From NCBI RefSeq assembly GCF_030013905.1, contig NZ_CP124862.1:3723051-3787050 (forward strand): a stretch of 64,000 nucleotides of DNA. Reading direction: 5' to 3'. Numbering within the stretch: position 1 is the first letter of the stretch; each line of letters begins with the position of its first letter. A program made the position numbers and the translations under genes. This stretch comes from Petroclostridium sp. X23 (GTDB lineage: Bacteria; Bacillota; Clostridia; SK-Y3). Shown piece after piece: positions 42,508 through 51,273 of the stretch. The notes under the pieces were generated by a model that saw only the letters and a list, made by a program, of their open reading frames with translations, was not told the origin of the DNA and made no database searches.

Positions 42508-45500
42508 ATGCCTAACAAGATGAAAACAATGGATGGAAACGCGGCTGCGGCATATGCTTCTTATGCATTTACCGAAGTTGCGGCAATATATCCTATTACA
42601 CCATCTTCTCCTATGGCAGAAGGTGTTGATGAATGGTCTGCCCATGGGAAGAAAAATATATTCGGCCAAGAGGTCAAGGTTGTAGAAATGCAATCAGAAG
42701 CCGGAGCCGCCGGCGCAATGCACGGATCGCTGGCAGCCGGAGCGTTGACAACTACTTATACCGCGTCTCAAGGGCTGCTGCTAATGATACCTAACATGTA
42801 TAAAATAGCCGGAGAACTGCTCCCGGGAGTATTTCATGTAAGTGCTAGGGCCATTGCCGCGCATGCATTGTCTATATTTGGGGATCATCAGGATGTGATG
42901 GCCGCGCGCCAGACAGGGTTTGCGATGCTAGCTTCATCTAATGTCCAGGAAGTAATGGACTTGGGATGTGTTGCGCATCTTTGTGCTATTAAATCGAGAA
43001 TACCTTTCTTACATTTCTTTGATGGTTTTAGAACATCTCATGAATATCAGAAGATTGAGGTGCTTGATTATGACGATCTTGCCAAGCTTGTAGATTATGA
43101 AGCCATTACGGAGTTCAGAAATAGAGCGTTAAATCCTGAGCATCCTATCGTAAGAGGGACAGCGCAGAACCCGGATATCTACTTCCAGGGAAGAGAAATG
43201 TCTAATAAGTTCTATGAGCAAATTCCGGATATCGTTGAGAGCTATATGCAGGAGATAAGCAAACTCACAGGACGTGAATATCATCCATTTATCTACTACG
43301 GCGCAAAAGATGCAGAGCATGTTGTTGTAGCAATGGGCTCAGGATGCGATACCATTGAAGAAGTCATAGACTATTTAGCAGCTAAAGGAGAAAAAGTAGG
43401 TGCTATTAAAGTTCACCTGTACAGACCGTTTTCAGCGAAATATTTCTTTAATGTACTTCCAAAGACAGTAAAGAAGATCGCGGTTCTTGATAGGACAAAG
43501 GAGCCTGGGTCAATAGGTGAGCCGTTATACCTGGATATTGCCAAGCTGTTTTACGGCAGGCCGGATGCACCGGCTGTTGTTGGCGGCCGTTATGGATTAG
43601 GATCTAAAGATGTAAGGCCTTCACAAATAGTTGCTGTATTTAAAAACTTAAAACAGGAGACTCCAAAAGATCGATTCACCATTGGTATTGTAGATGACGT
43701 TACGAATACATCGCTGCCGGAAGAAGACATTGTGCAAACATTACCTGAAGGAACTATCAGCTGTAAATTCTGGGGTTTAGGTTCTGATGGTACCGTAGGA
43801 GCAAATAAGACTGCAATTAAGATTATAGGGGACAAAACCGACTTATACGCCCAAGGGTATTTCTCTTACGATAGTAAAAAATCCGGAGGGTCTACCATTT
43901 CTCACCTTAGGTTTGGGAAAAAGCCGATAAAATCTCCGTATTTGGTTTATGATGCTGACTATATTGCATGCCATAATCCTGCTTATGTGAATCACTTTGA
44001 TTTGCTTAAAGGACTGAAGCAAAACGGTACGTTTGTATTAAATTGCCTGTGGGATGCCAACGAATTGGAAGAAAAGCTTCCTGCGTCTATTAAGAGAGAT
44101 ATTGCAAAAAATAATATTGATTTTTATATCATTAATGCAATCGGTATTGCCGGAGAAGTAGGCCTTGGAAATAGAATCAATATGGTGATGCAAACTGTAT
44201 TTTTCAAGCTTGCAAAGATTATACCCGTTGAAGATGCCATTAAATATTTGAAAGAGTCTGTTCAAGATGTGTACGGTAAAAAAGGCCAAAAAATTGTTGA
44301 AATGAACATTGCGGCCATAGACCGTTCTTTAGAAGCGTTAGTAAAAGTAGATGTTCCTGCCGCATGGGCAAATGCCGTAGATGAAGAATTGCCTGTGAAG
44401 GAAGAACCGGAGTTTGTTAAGAAAATCCAAAGACCTATGGCAAGACATGAAGGAGACGAACTTCCTGTTAGTACTTTTAACGGAATGGAAGACGGAATGT
44501 TCCCAACAGGCACGACATCTTATGAAAAGCGCGGTATCGCGGTAATGGTACCTGAATGGCAGATTGATAAATGCATACAATGCAACCAGTGTGCCTATGT
44601 CTGCCCTCATGCTGTCATAAGGCCGTATCTATTGGATGAAGAAGAAGTGAAAAGTGCTCCGGATACTTTTAAAGCGAAAAAAGCAATCGGAAGAGGTATG
44701 GAGAACTATCAATACCGCATCCAGATCAGTCCGTTAGACTGTACAGGATGCAGTAACTGTGCCGATATTTGCCCTGCTCCCGGAAAAGCCCTTATTATGA
44801 AGCCGGCTGAACAGGAGATCGAAATGGAATCTGAAAACTGGGAATACGGATTAACAATCACTACAAAGGAAAATGCGATGGATTCAAAAACACTAAAAGG
44901 CAGCCAGTTCTTAAGGCCATTATTTGAATTTAACGGCGCATGTCCGGGGTGTGGTGAGACACCGTATGTTAAGCTGGTCACACAGCTATATGGTGACAGG
45001 ATGGTTATTGCAAATGCGACAGGGTGTTCCTCTATTTATGGCGCCAGTGCGCCTTCGGTACCATATTCGACCAATTCAGAAGGCAGGGGACCTGCATGGG
45101 CGAACTCCCTATTCGAAGATAATGCGGAATACGGATATGGCATCTATCTTGGTGCGAAGCAGATTAGGGAAAGAATTGCCGAGGTAATGAGACAAGGGAT
45201 TAATTCGCCAATGGACGAAAGCATCAAAGCATCCTTTAGTGAATGGCTCGATGGCATGGATGATGGTGAGAAATCCAAAGCAGCAGCTGCAAAAGTATTG
45301 GATGCACTAAAGCATCACAAACATAACGATAATAAGATCATTCAGGAAATTATGGACAAAAAAGCTTACCTGGTGAAACAGTCCCAATGGATTATCGGCG
45401 GAGACGGATGGGCTTATGATATTGGCTATGGCGGGCTTGACCACGTTATTGCAGCCGGTGACGACGTGAACATTCTTGTTTTGGATACAGAGATTTACTC

Positions 45501-46038
45501 AAATACCGGAGGCCAGTCCTCAAAGTCCACGCCGACAGCTGCAGTAGCTAAATTCGCTGCGGCCGGTAAAAAAATCAGAAAAAAAGACCTTGGGATGATG
45601 GCGATGAGTTATGGCTATGTATATGTTGCCCAGATCGCGATGGGAGCAAATATGAACCATACCATTAAAGCGATTACCGAAGCCGAAAGCTATAAGGGAC
45701 CATCGTTGATTATAGCCTATGCTCCATGTGTCAGCCACGGTATCAAAACCGGTATGGGAACAAGTATCATGGAAGAAAAGAAAGCGGTAGAAAGCGGATA
45801 CTGGCATTTGTACAGGTATAATCCGATGCTTAAAGAGCAAGGCAAGAATCCGTTTATACTGGATTCGAAAGAACCGACCGGAAGCTTTAAAGACTTTATT
45901 CATGGAGAAGTCCGGTATTCTCAGTTAATGAATGTATTCCCCGATATAGCAGCAGAAATGTTTGATGCAGCAGAACAACATGCAAAAGAAAGATATCAGA
46001 CTTACAGGCGGCTTGCAGATATGCAGTATCAATCATAA
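42508..46038 (+). CDS. nifJ: Pyruvate:ferredoxin (flavodoxin) oxidoreductase, single-chain
   Basis: 1176-residue homodimeric PFOR that converts pyruvate and CoA to acetyl-CoA, CO2 and reduced ferredoxin. N-terminal pyrimidine-binding and gamma domains (TPSSPMAEGVDEW near residue 30) come first. Two 4Fe-4S motifs follow around residues 690-760 (CIQCNQCAYVCPHAV and CTGCSNCADICPAPGKAL). A further Cys pair in ACPGCGETPY precedes the TPP site (GDGWAYDIGYGGLDHVIAAG to TEIYSNTGGQSSKSTPT). All cofactor cysteines are intact. ATG with AAAAGGAGG; monocistronic with a terminator. It marks an anaerobic lifestyle. Confidence 0.97.
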   Translation: MPNKMKTMDGNAAAAYASYAFTEVAAIYPITPSSPMAEGVDEWSAHGKKNIFGQEVKVVEMQSEAGAAGAMHGSLAAGALTTTYTASQGLLLMIPNMYKIAGELLPGVFHVSARAIAAHALSIFGDHQDVMAARQTGFAMLASSNVQEVMDLGCVAHLCAIKSRIPFLHFFDGFRTSHEYQKIEVLDYDDLAKLVDYEAITEFRNRALNPEHPIVRGTAQNPDIYFQGREMSNKFYEQIPDIVESYMQEISKLTGREYHPFIYYGAKDAEHVVVAMGSGCDTIEEVIDYLAAKGEKVGAIKVHLYRPFSAKYFFNVLPKTVKKIAVLDRTKEPGSIGEPLYLDIAKLFYGRPDAPAVVGGRYGLGSKDVRPSQIVAVFKNLKQETPKDRFTIGIVDDVTNTSLPEEDIVQTLPEGTISCKFWGLGSDGTVGANKTAIKIIGDKTDLYAQGYFSYDSKKSGGSTISHLRFGKKPIKSPYLVYDADYIACHNPAYVNHFDLLKGLKQNGTFVLNCLWDANELEEKLPASIKRDIAKNNIDFYIINAIGIAGEVGLGNRINMVMQTVFFKLAKIIPVEDAIKYLKESVQDVYGKKGQKIVEMNIAAIDRSLEALVKVDVPAAWANAVDEELPVKEEPEFVKKIQRPMARHEGDELPVSTFNGMEDGMFPTGTTSYEKRGIAVMVPEWQIDKCIQCNQCAYVCPHAVIRPYLLDEEEVKSAPDTFKAKKAIGRGMENYQYRIQISPLDCTGCSNCADICPAPGKALIMKPAEQEIEMESENWEYGLTITTKENAMDSKTLKGSQFLRPLFEFNGACPGCGETPYVKLVTQLYGDRMVIANATGCSSIYGASAPSVPYSTNSEGRGPAWANSLFEDNAEYGYGIYLGAKQIRERIAEVMRQGINSPMDESIKASFSEWLDGMDDGEKSKAAAAKVLDALKHHKHNDNKIIQEIMDKKAYLVKQSQWIIGGDGWAYDIGYGGLDHVIAAGDDVNILVLDTEIYSNTGGQSSKSTPTAAVAKFAAAGKKIRKKDLGMMAMSYGYVYVAQIAMGANMNHTIKAITEAESYKGPSLIIAYAPCVSHGIKTGMGTSIMEEKKAVESGYWHLYRYNPMLKEQGKNPFILDSKEPTGSFKDFIHGEVRYSQLMNVFPDIAAEMFDAAEQHAKERYQTYRRLADMQYQS

Positions 46039-46044
46039 AGAAAT

Positions 46045-46076
46045 AAAAAAATCCCCTGAGAACAGGGGATTTTTTT
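46045..46076 (+). terminator. Bidirectional terminator after nifJ
   Basis: A 14-bp stem (AAAAAAATCCCCTG) with tetraloop AGAA and Ts on one side, As on the other. It also serves the convergent DUF3787 gene. Confidence 0.92.
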
Positions 46077-46101
46077 ATGGATAATATTGTTATACAACTT
46101 G

Positions 46102-46269
46102 CTATTTTTGATTTGTGTCTACGTATTCCTTAGCGTTTCTGACTTCAAGTTCACTGGGAACCGTTACTTGAGAAACGGGTTTCATCTCATTGATATTTGC
46201 CCATGCGGCAGTGTCATGCGGTTCAATGGGCTTTTGCATAAAATGTTCTTTTGTTTTATTTTTAGCCAT
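46102..46269 (-). CDS. DUF3787 small protein
   Basis: 55 residues, MAKNKTKEHFMQKPIEPHDT to the C-terminal AKEYVDTNQK. The TAAWANI, KPVSQV and VRNAKEYVD blocks match the DUF3787 family of short Clostridial proteins of unknown function. Start ATG 46269 follows GAGGAGGG; an in-frame upstream ATG would overlap that site. The function is unknown. Confidence 0.8.
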   Translation of the reverse strand: MAKNKTKEHFMQKPIEPHDTAAWANINEMKPVSQVTVPSELEVRNAKEYVDTNQK

Positions 46270-46389
46270 AGTATCCCTCCTCAATAATTAGTATTCTCAA
46301 TATATTAAAATAACATCATATTTTATGAAATTTAAAGTGGATGATAAAAGTGAATGCAAATACAATATATTACAGATAGTACACGTCTA

Positions 46390-46417
46390 ATGGATAACCA
46401 AAAATTGGATTATCCAT
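46390..46417. other. Palindrome upstream of the coat genes
   Basis: ATGGATAACCAA, a 3-A loop and TTGGATTATCCAT form a 12-bp stem with one bulge. TGGATAA recurs at 46452. It is a possible operator or leader hairpin for the coat gene pair, about 75 bp before the first start codon. The rest of 46285-46492 is AT-rich without clear signals. Confidence 0.45.
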
Positions 46418-46492
46418 AGCTGGACCAGTAATGAATAATCAAGTGGATAATACAAAATACTATAGGTGATATTAAAGAAGGGAGTGTTATTT

Positions 46493-46678
46493 ATGTCACA
46501 ATTAAACCAATTGGAACTTCAAAATTTAAGACACCTTATCGGTTCGCATGAGACTGCTTATCAAAAATTAAGCACTTATGCGCAGCAGGCTACAGATCCT
46601 CAGATTAAGCAGATGTTTCAGAAGTCTGCACAGGATGCGCAAAACACAAAACAAAAACTAATGTCATTATTAAGCTAG
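46493..46678 (+). CDS. Small coat-associated protein
   Basis: 61 residues, helical and Gln-rich: MSQLNQLELQNLRHLIGSHE, then AYQKLSTYAQQATDPQIKQM. This type of short protein typically precedes CotF-domain proteins in Clostridia. ATG 46493 has GGGAG upstream. The next gene's ribosome binding site overlaps its stop codon, so the two are coupled. Confidence 0.75.
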   Translation: MSQLNQLELQNLRHLIGSHETAYQKLSTYAQQATDPQIKQMFQKSAQDAQNTKQKLMSLLS

Positions 46679-46688
46679 GAGGGAAAAA

Positions 46689-46940
46689 ATGATGCAGGAA
46701 AAAGATATGGTAAATGACGTGCTTTCCATGATAAACAGCAGTATTACCGGTTATGCCAATGCGATAGCGCAGGCAGGTAATCAGCAGGTAAGACAGACAC
46801 TGCAGCAAATTAGAAATAACTGTGAGACATTCCAGTACGATCTATACAAAGTTGCTGAACAAAAAGGGTACTATAAACCGGCAGCGCCTGCAGGTCAGGC
46901 TGATCTTCAACAGGTAAAGAATATTTTTAATGCTCAATAA
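46689..46940 (+). CDS. Spore coat protein, CotF family
   Basis: 83 residues matching the CotF domain. The first helix (KDMVNDVLSMINSSITGYAN) is followed by RQTLQQIRNNCETFQYDLYK and the C-terminal AEQKGYYKPA, a near-universal CotF ending. ATG 46689 or 46692 with AGGAGGG upstream. Monocistronic pair with the previous gene, closed by a terminator. Confidence 0.88.
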   Translation: MMQEKDMVNDVLSMINSSITGYANAIAQAGNQQVRQTLQQIRNNCETFQYDLYKVAEQKGYYKPAAPAGQADLQQVKNIFNAQ

Positions 46941-46963
46941 AAATATTTAATTGGCAAATTGCC

Positions 46964-46998
46964 ATAAAAGTGAAGACTGTGTAAGTCTTCACTTTTAT
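46964..46998 (+). terminator. Terminator after the coat gene pair
   Basis: A 15-bp perfect stem (ATAAAAGTGAAGACT) with a 5-nt loop and an A/T-rich 3' side. Confidence 0.85.
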
Positions 46999-46999
46999 A

Positions 47000-47028
47000 T
47001 TGACAAAAAACATGTTTTTTTGTATTAT
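47000..47028 (+). promoter_or_regulatory. Sigma-A promoter of the riboflavin operon
   Basis: TTGACA, 17-bp spacer, TATTAT, immediately ahead of the FMN riboswitch. Confidence 0.75.
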
Positions 47029-47044
47029 TAATGTAATTAAATAA

Positions 47045-47158
47045 CTTCAGGGATAGGTGAAATTCCTTACCGGCGGTATAAAAGCCCGCGAGCCTTAACA
47101 GGCAGATCCGGTTGTATTCCGGAGCCGACAGTATAGTCTGGATGGAAGAAGTGATACA
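47045..47158 (+). ncRNA. FMN riboswitch (RFN element)
   Basis: All conserved RFN blocks are present in order: GGGATAGGTGAAATTCC, ACCGGCGGTA, AGCCCGCGAGC, GGCAGATCCGGT, ATTCCGGAGCCGACAGT, ATAGTCTGGATGGAAGAAG. FMN binding is expected to favour the downstream terminator and so shut off ribDEBAH when flavin is plentiful. Confidence 0.97.
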
Positions 47159-47200
47159 TGCATTGTTTTTTTATATTGTGTATAAATATTTTTTTATATA

Positions 47201-47242
47201 AAAGGTTCCTGAAGTAAAAACTATACTTCAGGAACTTTTTTT
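47201..47242 (+). terminator. Riboswitch-controlled terminator
   Basis: A 16-bp stem (AAAGGTTCCTGAAGTA arm) and a seven-T run between the RFN element and ribD, forming the transcription-attenuation expression platform. Confidence 0.88.
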
Positions 47243-47265
47243 GTTGATTTTTTGAGGTGAGTGAT

Positions 47266-48363
47266 ATGAATGAAAAGTATATGAAAAGAGCGTTGGAGTT
47301 AGCCAAAAAAGGATGGGGAAGAACAAATCCCAATCCTCTGGTAGGCGCTGTGATTGTAAAAAATGGTGTGATTGTAGGAGAAGGTGCGCATGAAAAAATC
47401 GGCAGTTATCATGCGGAAGTGAATGCACTTAATCGGGCCGGTGATAAGGCAAAAGGGGCGGAGATTTATGTCACGCTTGAACCATGTTCCCACTATGGTC
47501 GAACTCCGCCTTGCGCAAAAGCGCTTATTGAAGCCGGCGTTTCAAAAGTCATTGTTGCGATGACAGACCCTAATCCTAAGGTAAGCGGCAGAGGGTTAAA
47601 TATGCTGAAAGAAGCGGGAATCGACGTAGACGTAGGCATTATGGAAAAAGAGGCAAAAGAGCTTAATGAAATATTTATCAAATATATTACTCGAAAGCTC
47701 CCGTTTGTCATGATGAAATACGCTATGAGTTTGGACGGAAAGATTGCTGCGCGTACCGGTGATTCAAAATGGATTACCGGAGAAGGTGCCCGCCGGTATG
47801 TACATGAAATCCGTGACCGTGTGGCGGCAATTATGGTAGGCGTAAATACTGTCAAGGCTGATAACCCCTCCTTGAATACACGGCTAGAAGATAAGAAAAG
47901 CAGTGACCCTGTTAGAATTATTGTAGACAGTAAGGGAACGATACCAATAGAGAGCAATGTACTGAACATCAGGTCGGATGCGCAAACTTTCATCGCTACA
48001 ACAGATCTTATCTCCCGGGAAAAAGAGGAGATGCTGAAAGGCAAAGGCGCGAAAGTGATAAAATCCGGTTCAGGGGAAGGGAAGGTAGATCTTCAAGGTT
48101 TGATGGTACAGCTATACGATTTGGGGATTGACAGTGTACTGCTGGAAGGAGGCAGTACGCTAAATGCAGCAGCGATAGAGGCCGGCATTGTAGATAAAGC
48201 GCTGGTGTTTATCGCACCTAAGCTTATCGGCGGAGTGCAGGCACCCGGTCCCATCGGTGGAAAGGGTGTGGAAAAAGTGAAAGATGCATGGCAGATCTAT
48301 CATACCAATGTAAAACAATTTGAGCAGGATCTTCTCATAGAAGGTTACTTTAGGAAGGGGTGA
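47266..48363 (+). CDS. ribD: Riboflavin biosynthesis deaminase/reductase
   Basis: Bifunctional enzyme for the second and third steps of riboflavin synthesis. 365 residues. The N-terminal zinc deaminase has HAEVNAL and LEPCSHYGRTPPCAKAL, and the C-terminal reductase (from about 145; MKYAMSLDGKIAARTGDSKW, VGVNTVKADNPSLNTR, EGGSTLNAAAI) is intact. ATG 47266 is chosen with GAGGTG 6 nt upstream. Confidence 0.96.
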   Translation: MNEKYMKRALELAKKGWGRTNPNPLVGAVIVKNGVIVGEGAHEKIGSYHAEVNALNRAGDKAKGAEIYVTLEPCSHYGRTPPCAKALIEAGVSKVIVAMTDPNPKVSGRGLNMLKEAGIDVDVGIMEKEAKELNEIFIKYITRKLPFVMMKYAMSLDGKIAARTGDSKWITGEGARRYVHEIRDRVAAIMVGVNTVKADNPSLNTRLEDKKSSDPVRIIVDSKGTIPIESNVLNIRSDAQTFIATTDLISREKEEMLKGKGAKVIKSGSGEGKVDLQGLMVQLYDLGIDSVLLEGGSTLNAAAIEAGIVDKALVFIAPKLIGGVQAPGPIGGKGVEKVKDAWQIYHTNVKQFEQDLLIEGYFRKG

Positions 48364-48367
48364 TCAT

Positions 48368-49012
48368 ATTTTTACAGGAATAGTAGAAGAAATAGGAAAA
48401 GTCAAAGGCATAGAGTTCGGAACTCAGAGCATTAAGCTAAGTATTTACTGCCGAAATATATTGGAAGATGTACATATTGGAGATAGTATTTCAACCAATG
48501 GCGTATGTTTAACGGTAACAAAGTTATATCCGGATTCTTTTACGGCAGATGTGATGCCTGAAACCTTAAGAAAAACCAGCCTAAACAGTCTAAAAGCAGG
48601 AAGTAAGTTAAACTTGGAAAGGGCCCTTAGAGCAGATGGGAGACTGGGAGGACACTTTGTAACCGGGCATATCGACGGGACCGGGACAATTATTGAAAAA
48701 AAACGTGAAGGAAATGCCATATGGATAGGGATCTCAGCGCACCAGGACATTATGAGACATATCGTTAATAAAGGTTCGATTGCGATAGACGGGACCAGCC
48801 TCACAGTAGCCATTGTTGATGAAAAAGGTTTTAAGGTATCGTTAATCCCGCATACGGCGGACGTCACCATTTTGTCTTTAAAAAACATCGGGGATATAGT
48901 AAATCTGGAATGCGATATATTGGGGAAATACATTGAGAAACTGATGACGAATAGAGCCCAGGGCCAGAGTAAAGGAATTACGATGGACTTTTTGATGGAA
49001 AACGGATTTTAA
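48368..49012 (+). CDS. ribE: Riboflavin synthase alpha chain, apparent ATT start
   Basis: Converts two 6,7-dimethyl-8-ribityllumazine molecules to riboflavin. 214 residues if started at ATT 48368, the normal family length, and the protein then begins (M)FTGIVEEIGKVKGIE, the universal RibE start. No ATG, GTG or TTG occurs in this frame between the upstream stop (48338) and TTG 48461, which would delete the first 31 residues. AGGAAGGGG lies 7 nt before the ATT, and the ribD stop codon is 4 nt upstream, so translation is probably coupled. Two lumazine-binding barrels are seen, the second with GGHFVTGHIDGTG. Confidence 0.88.
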   Translation: MFTGIVEEIGKVKGIEFGTQSIKLSIYCRNILEDVHIGDSISTNGVCLTVTKLYPDSFTADVMPETLRKTSLNSLKAGSKLNLERALRADGRLGGHFVTGHIDGTGTIIEKKREGNAIWIGISAHQDIMRHIVNKGSIAIDGTSLTVAIVDEKGFKVSLIPHTADVTILSLKNIGDIVNLECDILGKYIEKLMTNRAQGQSKGITMDFLMENGF

Positions 49013-49015
49013 GAG

Positions 49016-49064
49016 CAGTGAACAACGAATAGTGAATAGTGAAAAAATGGACAATGGACAATGA
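49016..49064 (+). repeat. Heptad tract (TGAATAG and ACAATGG units)
   Basis: Starts two bases after the ribE stop. TGAACAA, CGAATAG, TGAATAG, TGAAAAA, then ATGGACA units, the same composition as 5970-6059. Confidence 0.8.
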
Positions 49065-49146
49065 TCAAGAGCATAAGATAACTACAGATAACGAACCTTA
49101 AACTTGTAATTAACAAGGTATATATTACGCTGACAGTTAAGATTTC

Positions 49147-49219
49147 GTAGGGGCGGATTCAATATCCGCCCGCAGATGAGGTAATAGCACAGCGGGTGGA
49201 CAGGGTCGTCCACCCCTAC
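49147..49219. repeat. Palindromic element, GTAGGGG family
   Basis: Two hairpins (GGGCGGAT/ATCCGCCC and GGGTGGAC/GTCCACCC) enclosed by outer arms GTAGGGG and CCCCTAC. The left flank GCTGACAGTTAAG also aligns with the flank of the copy at 58782 (GCTAACAGCTAAG), so the mobile unit is longer than the palindrome. Confidence 0.75.
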
Positions 49220-49325
49220 AATAATAAAACAGATATATTGAAACAAGAATTTAATAATAACTTGAAGGTTTTTTATCTATATAAATAACACTATGTATAT
49301 TACAGTCAGGCACAAAAGAAAGAAT

Positions 49326-49390
49326 GTGACATGGGGACGGTTTTCATGTCACAACGATTTTGGGTGACAGGAGAACCGTCCCCGTGTCAC
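49326..49390. repeat. REP-like inverted repeat, GGGGACGG family
   Basis: GTGACATGGGGACGGTTTTC (49326-49345) and its near-exact complement GAGAACCGTCCCCGTGTCAC (49371-49390) with a 25-nt centre. A related element lies at 60151. Confidence 0.8.
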
Positions 49391-49468
49391 GTTCCCGTTC
49401 TTGAACGAGTATGTAATGTACTTAGTGTGACATATATAGATGAAGCACTTTTTTACTGGTTTTTATTC

Positions 49469-49485
49469 TGTGAACCGTGAACTAG
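49469..49485 (+). repeat. Short GTGAACY heptad ahead of ribBA
   Basis: Two and a half 7-bp units (TGTGAAC, CGTGAAC, TAG) ending a few bases before the ribBA ribosome binding site. Confidence 0.5.
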
Positions 49486-49502
49486 AAAAGGAGCGTGAAC
49501 TT

Positions 49503-50723
49503 ATGAAATTCAATACGATAGAAGAAGCCGTTGAAGATATTAAGCAAGGCAAGATGATTATTGTTGTGGATGATGAGGACAGGGAGAACGAAGGAGACCT
49601 TTTAATGGCGGCCGAAAAAGCTACTCCGGAGGCTATTAATTTTATGGCAAAATACGGTCGAGGTCTTATCTGTGCGCCCATTACCGAGCAGAGAGGCACA
49701 GAATTGGGATTAAACGCCATGGTTATGAGAAGCACTGATGCCAGAGAAACTGCTTTCACGGTTTCGGTGGATGTGAAGGGGGTGGCTACCGGAATTTCGG
49801 CATTTGAGCGAGCAGATACCGTCAAAGCAATTATTAGCCAAGAGACAAAGCCGGAAGATTTGATTCGCCCCGGGCATATTTTTCCTCTTATTGCAAAAGA
49901 AGGGGGCGTGCTAAGCCGAACCGGGCATACGGAAGCTGCAGTAGACTTACCAATAATGGCAGGTCTTTATCCTGCGGGCGTGATTTGCGAGATTATGAAT
50001 GATGACGGCACCATGGCAAGGGTACCGCAGCTAATGGAATATGCCAAGCAACACAATCTAAAGATTATTACCATTGCTGAATTGGTTCGTTATAGAAGAA
50101 AACAAGAAAAGATGGTAAGAAGGGCTGCAGTGGCCAAGATGCCCACCGCCTACGGAGAATTTATGATCTATGCGTATGAAAATTCCGTAAATGGAGAGCA
50201 TCATGTCGCATTAGTAAAAGGGGATATTCGTCCTGATGAAACTGTTCTGGTAAGAGTACATTCCGAATGTCTTACCGGGGATGCCTTCGGATCCATGCGC
50301 TGTGATTGCGGAAACCAATTGGGCACAGCACTCAAACAAATAAATGACGCAGGGAAAGGTGTTCTGTTGTATATGCGTCAGGAAGGCAGAGGCATCGGGC
50401 TTGTAAACAAAATCCGGGCATATGAACTGCAAGATCAGGGGAAAGATACTGTTGAAGCCAATTTAGCACTCGGCTTTCCGGCTGACTTGCGGGATTATGG
50501 CACAGGGGCGCAGATTTTGGTAGATCTAGGGGTAAGAAGGATGCGGCTTATGACAAACAACCCGAAAAAACTGGTTGGCTTGGAAGGGTACGATTTGGAG
50601 ATTGTAGAGAGAGTGCCTATTGAAATACCGTACAATCAGGAAAATGAATACTATTTAAGAACAAAGCATGAAAAAATGGGACATATGTTGGATACCATGT
50701 TCCATCAGCATGCAAATAAATAA
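49503..50723 (+). CDS. ribBA: Bifunctional DHBP synthase / GTP cyclohydrolase II
   Basis: Provides both riboflavin precursors. 406 residues from ATG 49503 (AAAGGAGCG upstream); a longer frame from 49440 is repeat-derived. N-terminal 3,4-dihydroxy-2-butanone 4-phosphate synthase (1-200; [31 protein letters not shown]). C-terminal cyclohydrolase II (206-400) with zinc site [18 protein letters not shown] and catalytic RQEGRGIGL. The GTPCH II signature [12 protein letters not shown] is present. Confidence 0.96.
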   Translation: MKFNTIEEAVEDIKQGKMIIVVDDEDRENEGDLLMAAEKATPEAINFMAKYGRGLICAPITEQRGTELGLNAMVMRSTDARETAFTVSVDVKGVATGISAFERADTVKAIISQETKPEDLIRPGHIFPLIAKEGGVLSRTGHTEAAVDLPIMAGLYPAGVICEIMNDDGTMARVPQLMEYAKQHNLKIITIAELVRYRRKQEKMVRRAAVAKMPTAYGEFMIYAYENSVNGEHHVALVKGDIRPDETVLVRVHSECLTGDAFGSMRCDCGNQLGTALKQINDAGKGVLLYMRQEGRGIGLVNKIRAYELQDQGKDTVEANLALGFPADLRDYGTGAQILVDLGVRRMRLMTNNPKKLVGLEGYDLEIVERVPIEIPYNQENEYYLRTKHEKMGHMLDTMFHQHANK

Positions 50724-50738
50724 TTAGGAGGAAGTATC

Positions 50739-51206
50739 ATGATGGTAAAAACGTATGAAGGAAATCTAGTTGCACAAGGGCTGAAATTTGGTGTTGTAGT
50801 AGGAAGATTTAACGAGTTTATCGGCTCAAAATTATTGTCAGGAGCATTGGACGCATTGGTACGTCATGGCGCGCAAGAAAACGATATTGAAGTAAGTTGG
50901 GTTCCGGGCGCTTTTGAAATTCCATTGGCCGCAAAAAAGATGGCATCCGGTCAAAAGTATGATGCTGTTATATGTTTAGGTGCTATCATAAGGGGATCGA
51001 CGCCTCATTTTGATTATGTGGCTGCCGAAGTAAGCAAAGGGATTGCAAAAGTTTCATTGGATTCGGATCTTCCTGTGATATTTGGGGTACTTACGACCGA
51101 TACCATTGAACAAGCCATAGAAAGAGCAGGTACTAAGGCAGGAAATAAAGGATGGGACGCTGCTGTAACAGCCATTGAAATGGCTAATTTGCTGAAAAGC
51201 CTATAA
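50739..51206 (+). CDS. ribH: 6,7-dimethyl-8-ribityllumazine synthase
   Basis: 155-residue lumazine synthase that assembles as pentamers or a 60-mer shell. Substrate loops [47 protein letters not shown] with the catalytic His, and [17 protein letters not shown] are intact. ATG (50739 or 50742) behind AGGAGG, 15 nt after ribBA. Last gene of the riboflavin operon. Confidence 0.97.
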   Translation: MMVKTYEGNLVAQGLKFGVVVGRFNEFIGSKLLSGALDALVRHGAQENDIEVSWVPGAFEIPLAAKKMASGQKYDAVICLGAIIRGSTPHFDYVAAEVSKGIAKVSLDSDLPVIFGVLTTDTIEQAIERAGTKAGNKGWDAAVTAIEMANLLKSL

Positions 51207-51273
51207 CAGAATATTATTTAAAAACCGTTACCGATGTGTTAAAATACTATCATCACTTTTTTGGGAGGATACT

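Larger units (their letters stand above)
49013..49502 (+). other. Repeat-rich 490-bp gap inside the rib operon
   Basis: No gene. It holds a heptad tract, a GTAGGGG palindromic element, a GGGGACGG inverted repeat and a short GTGAAC heptad (listed separately). It separates ribE from ribBA, genes normally adjacent, so it looks like an insertion hot spot. Confidence 0.75.

Noticed and set aside
47493..48044. 183-codon minus-strand frame
   Set aside because: Antisense shadow of ribD.
49440..49502. Longer ribBA with 21 extra N-terminal residues
   Set aside because: The extension is encoded by repeat sequence; ATG 49503 has a proper ribosome binding site and matches the family start.
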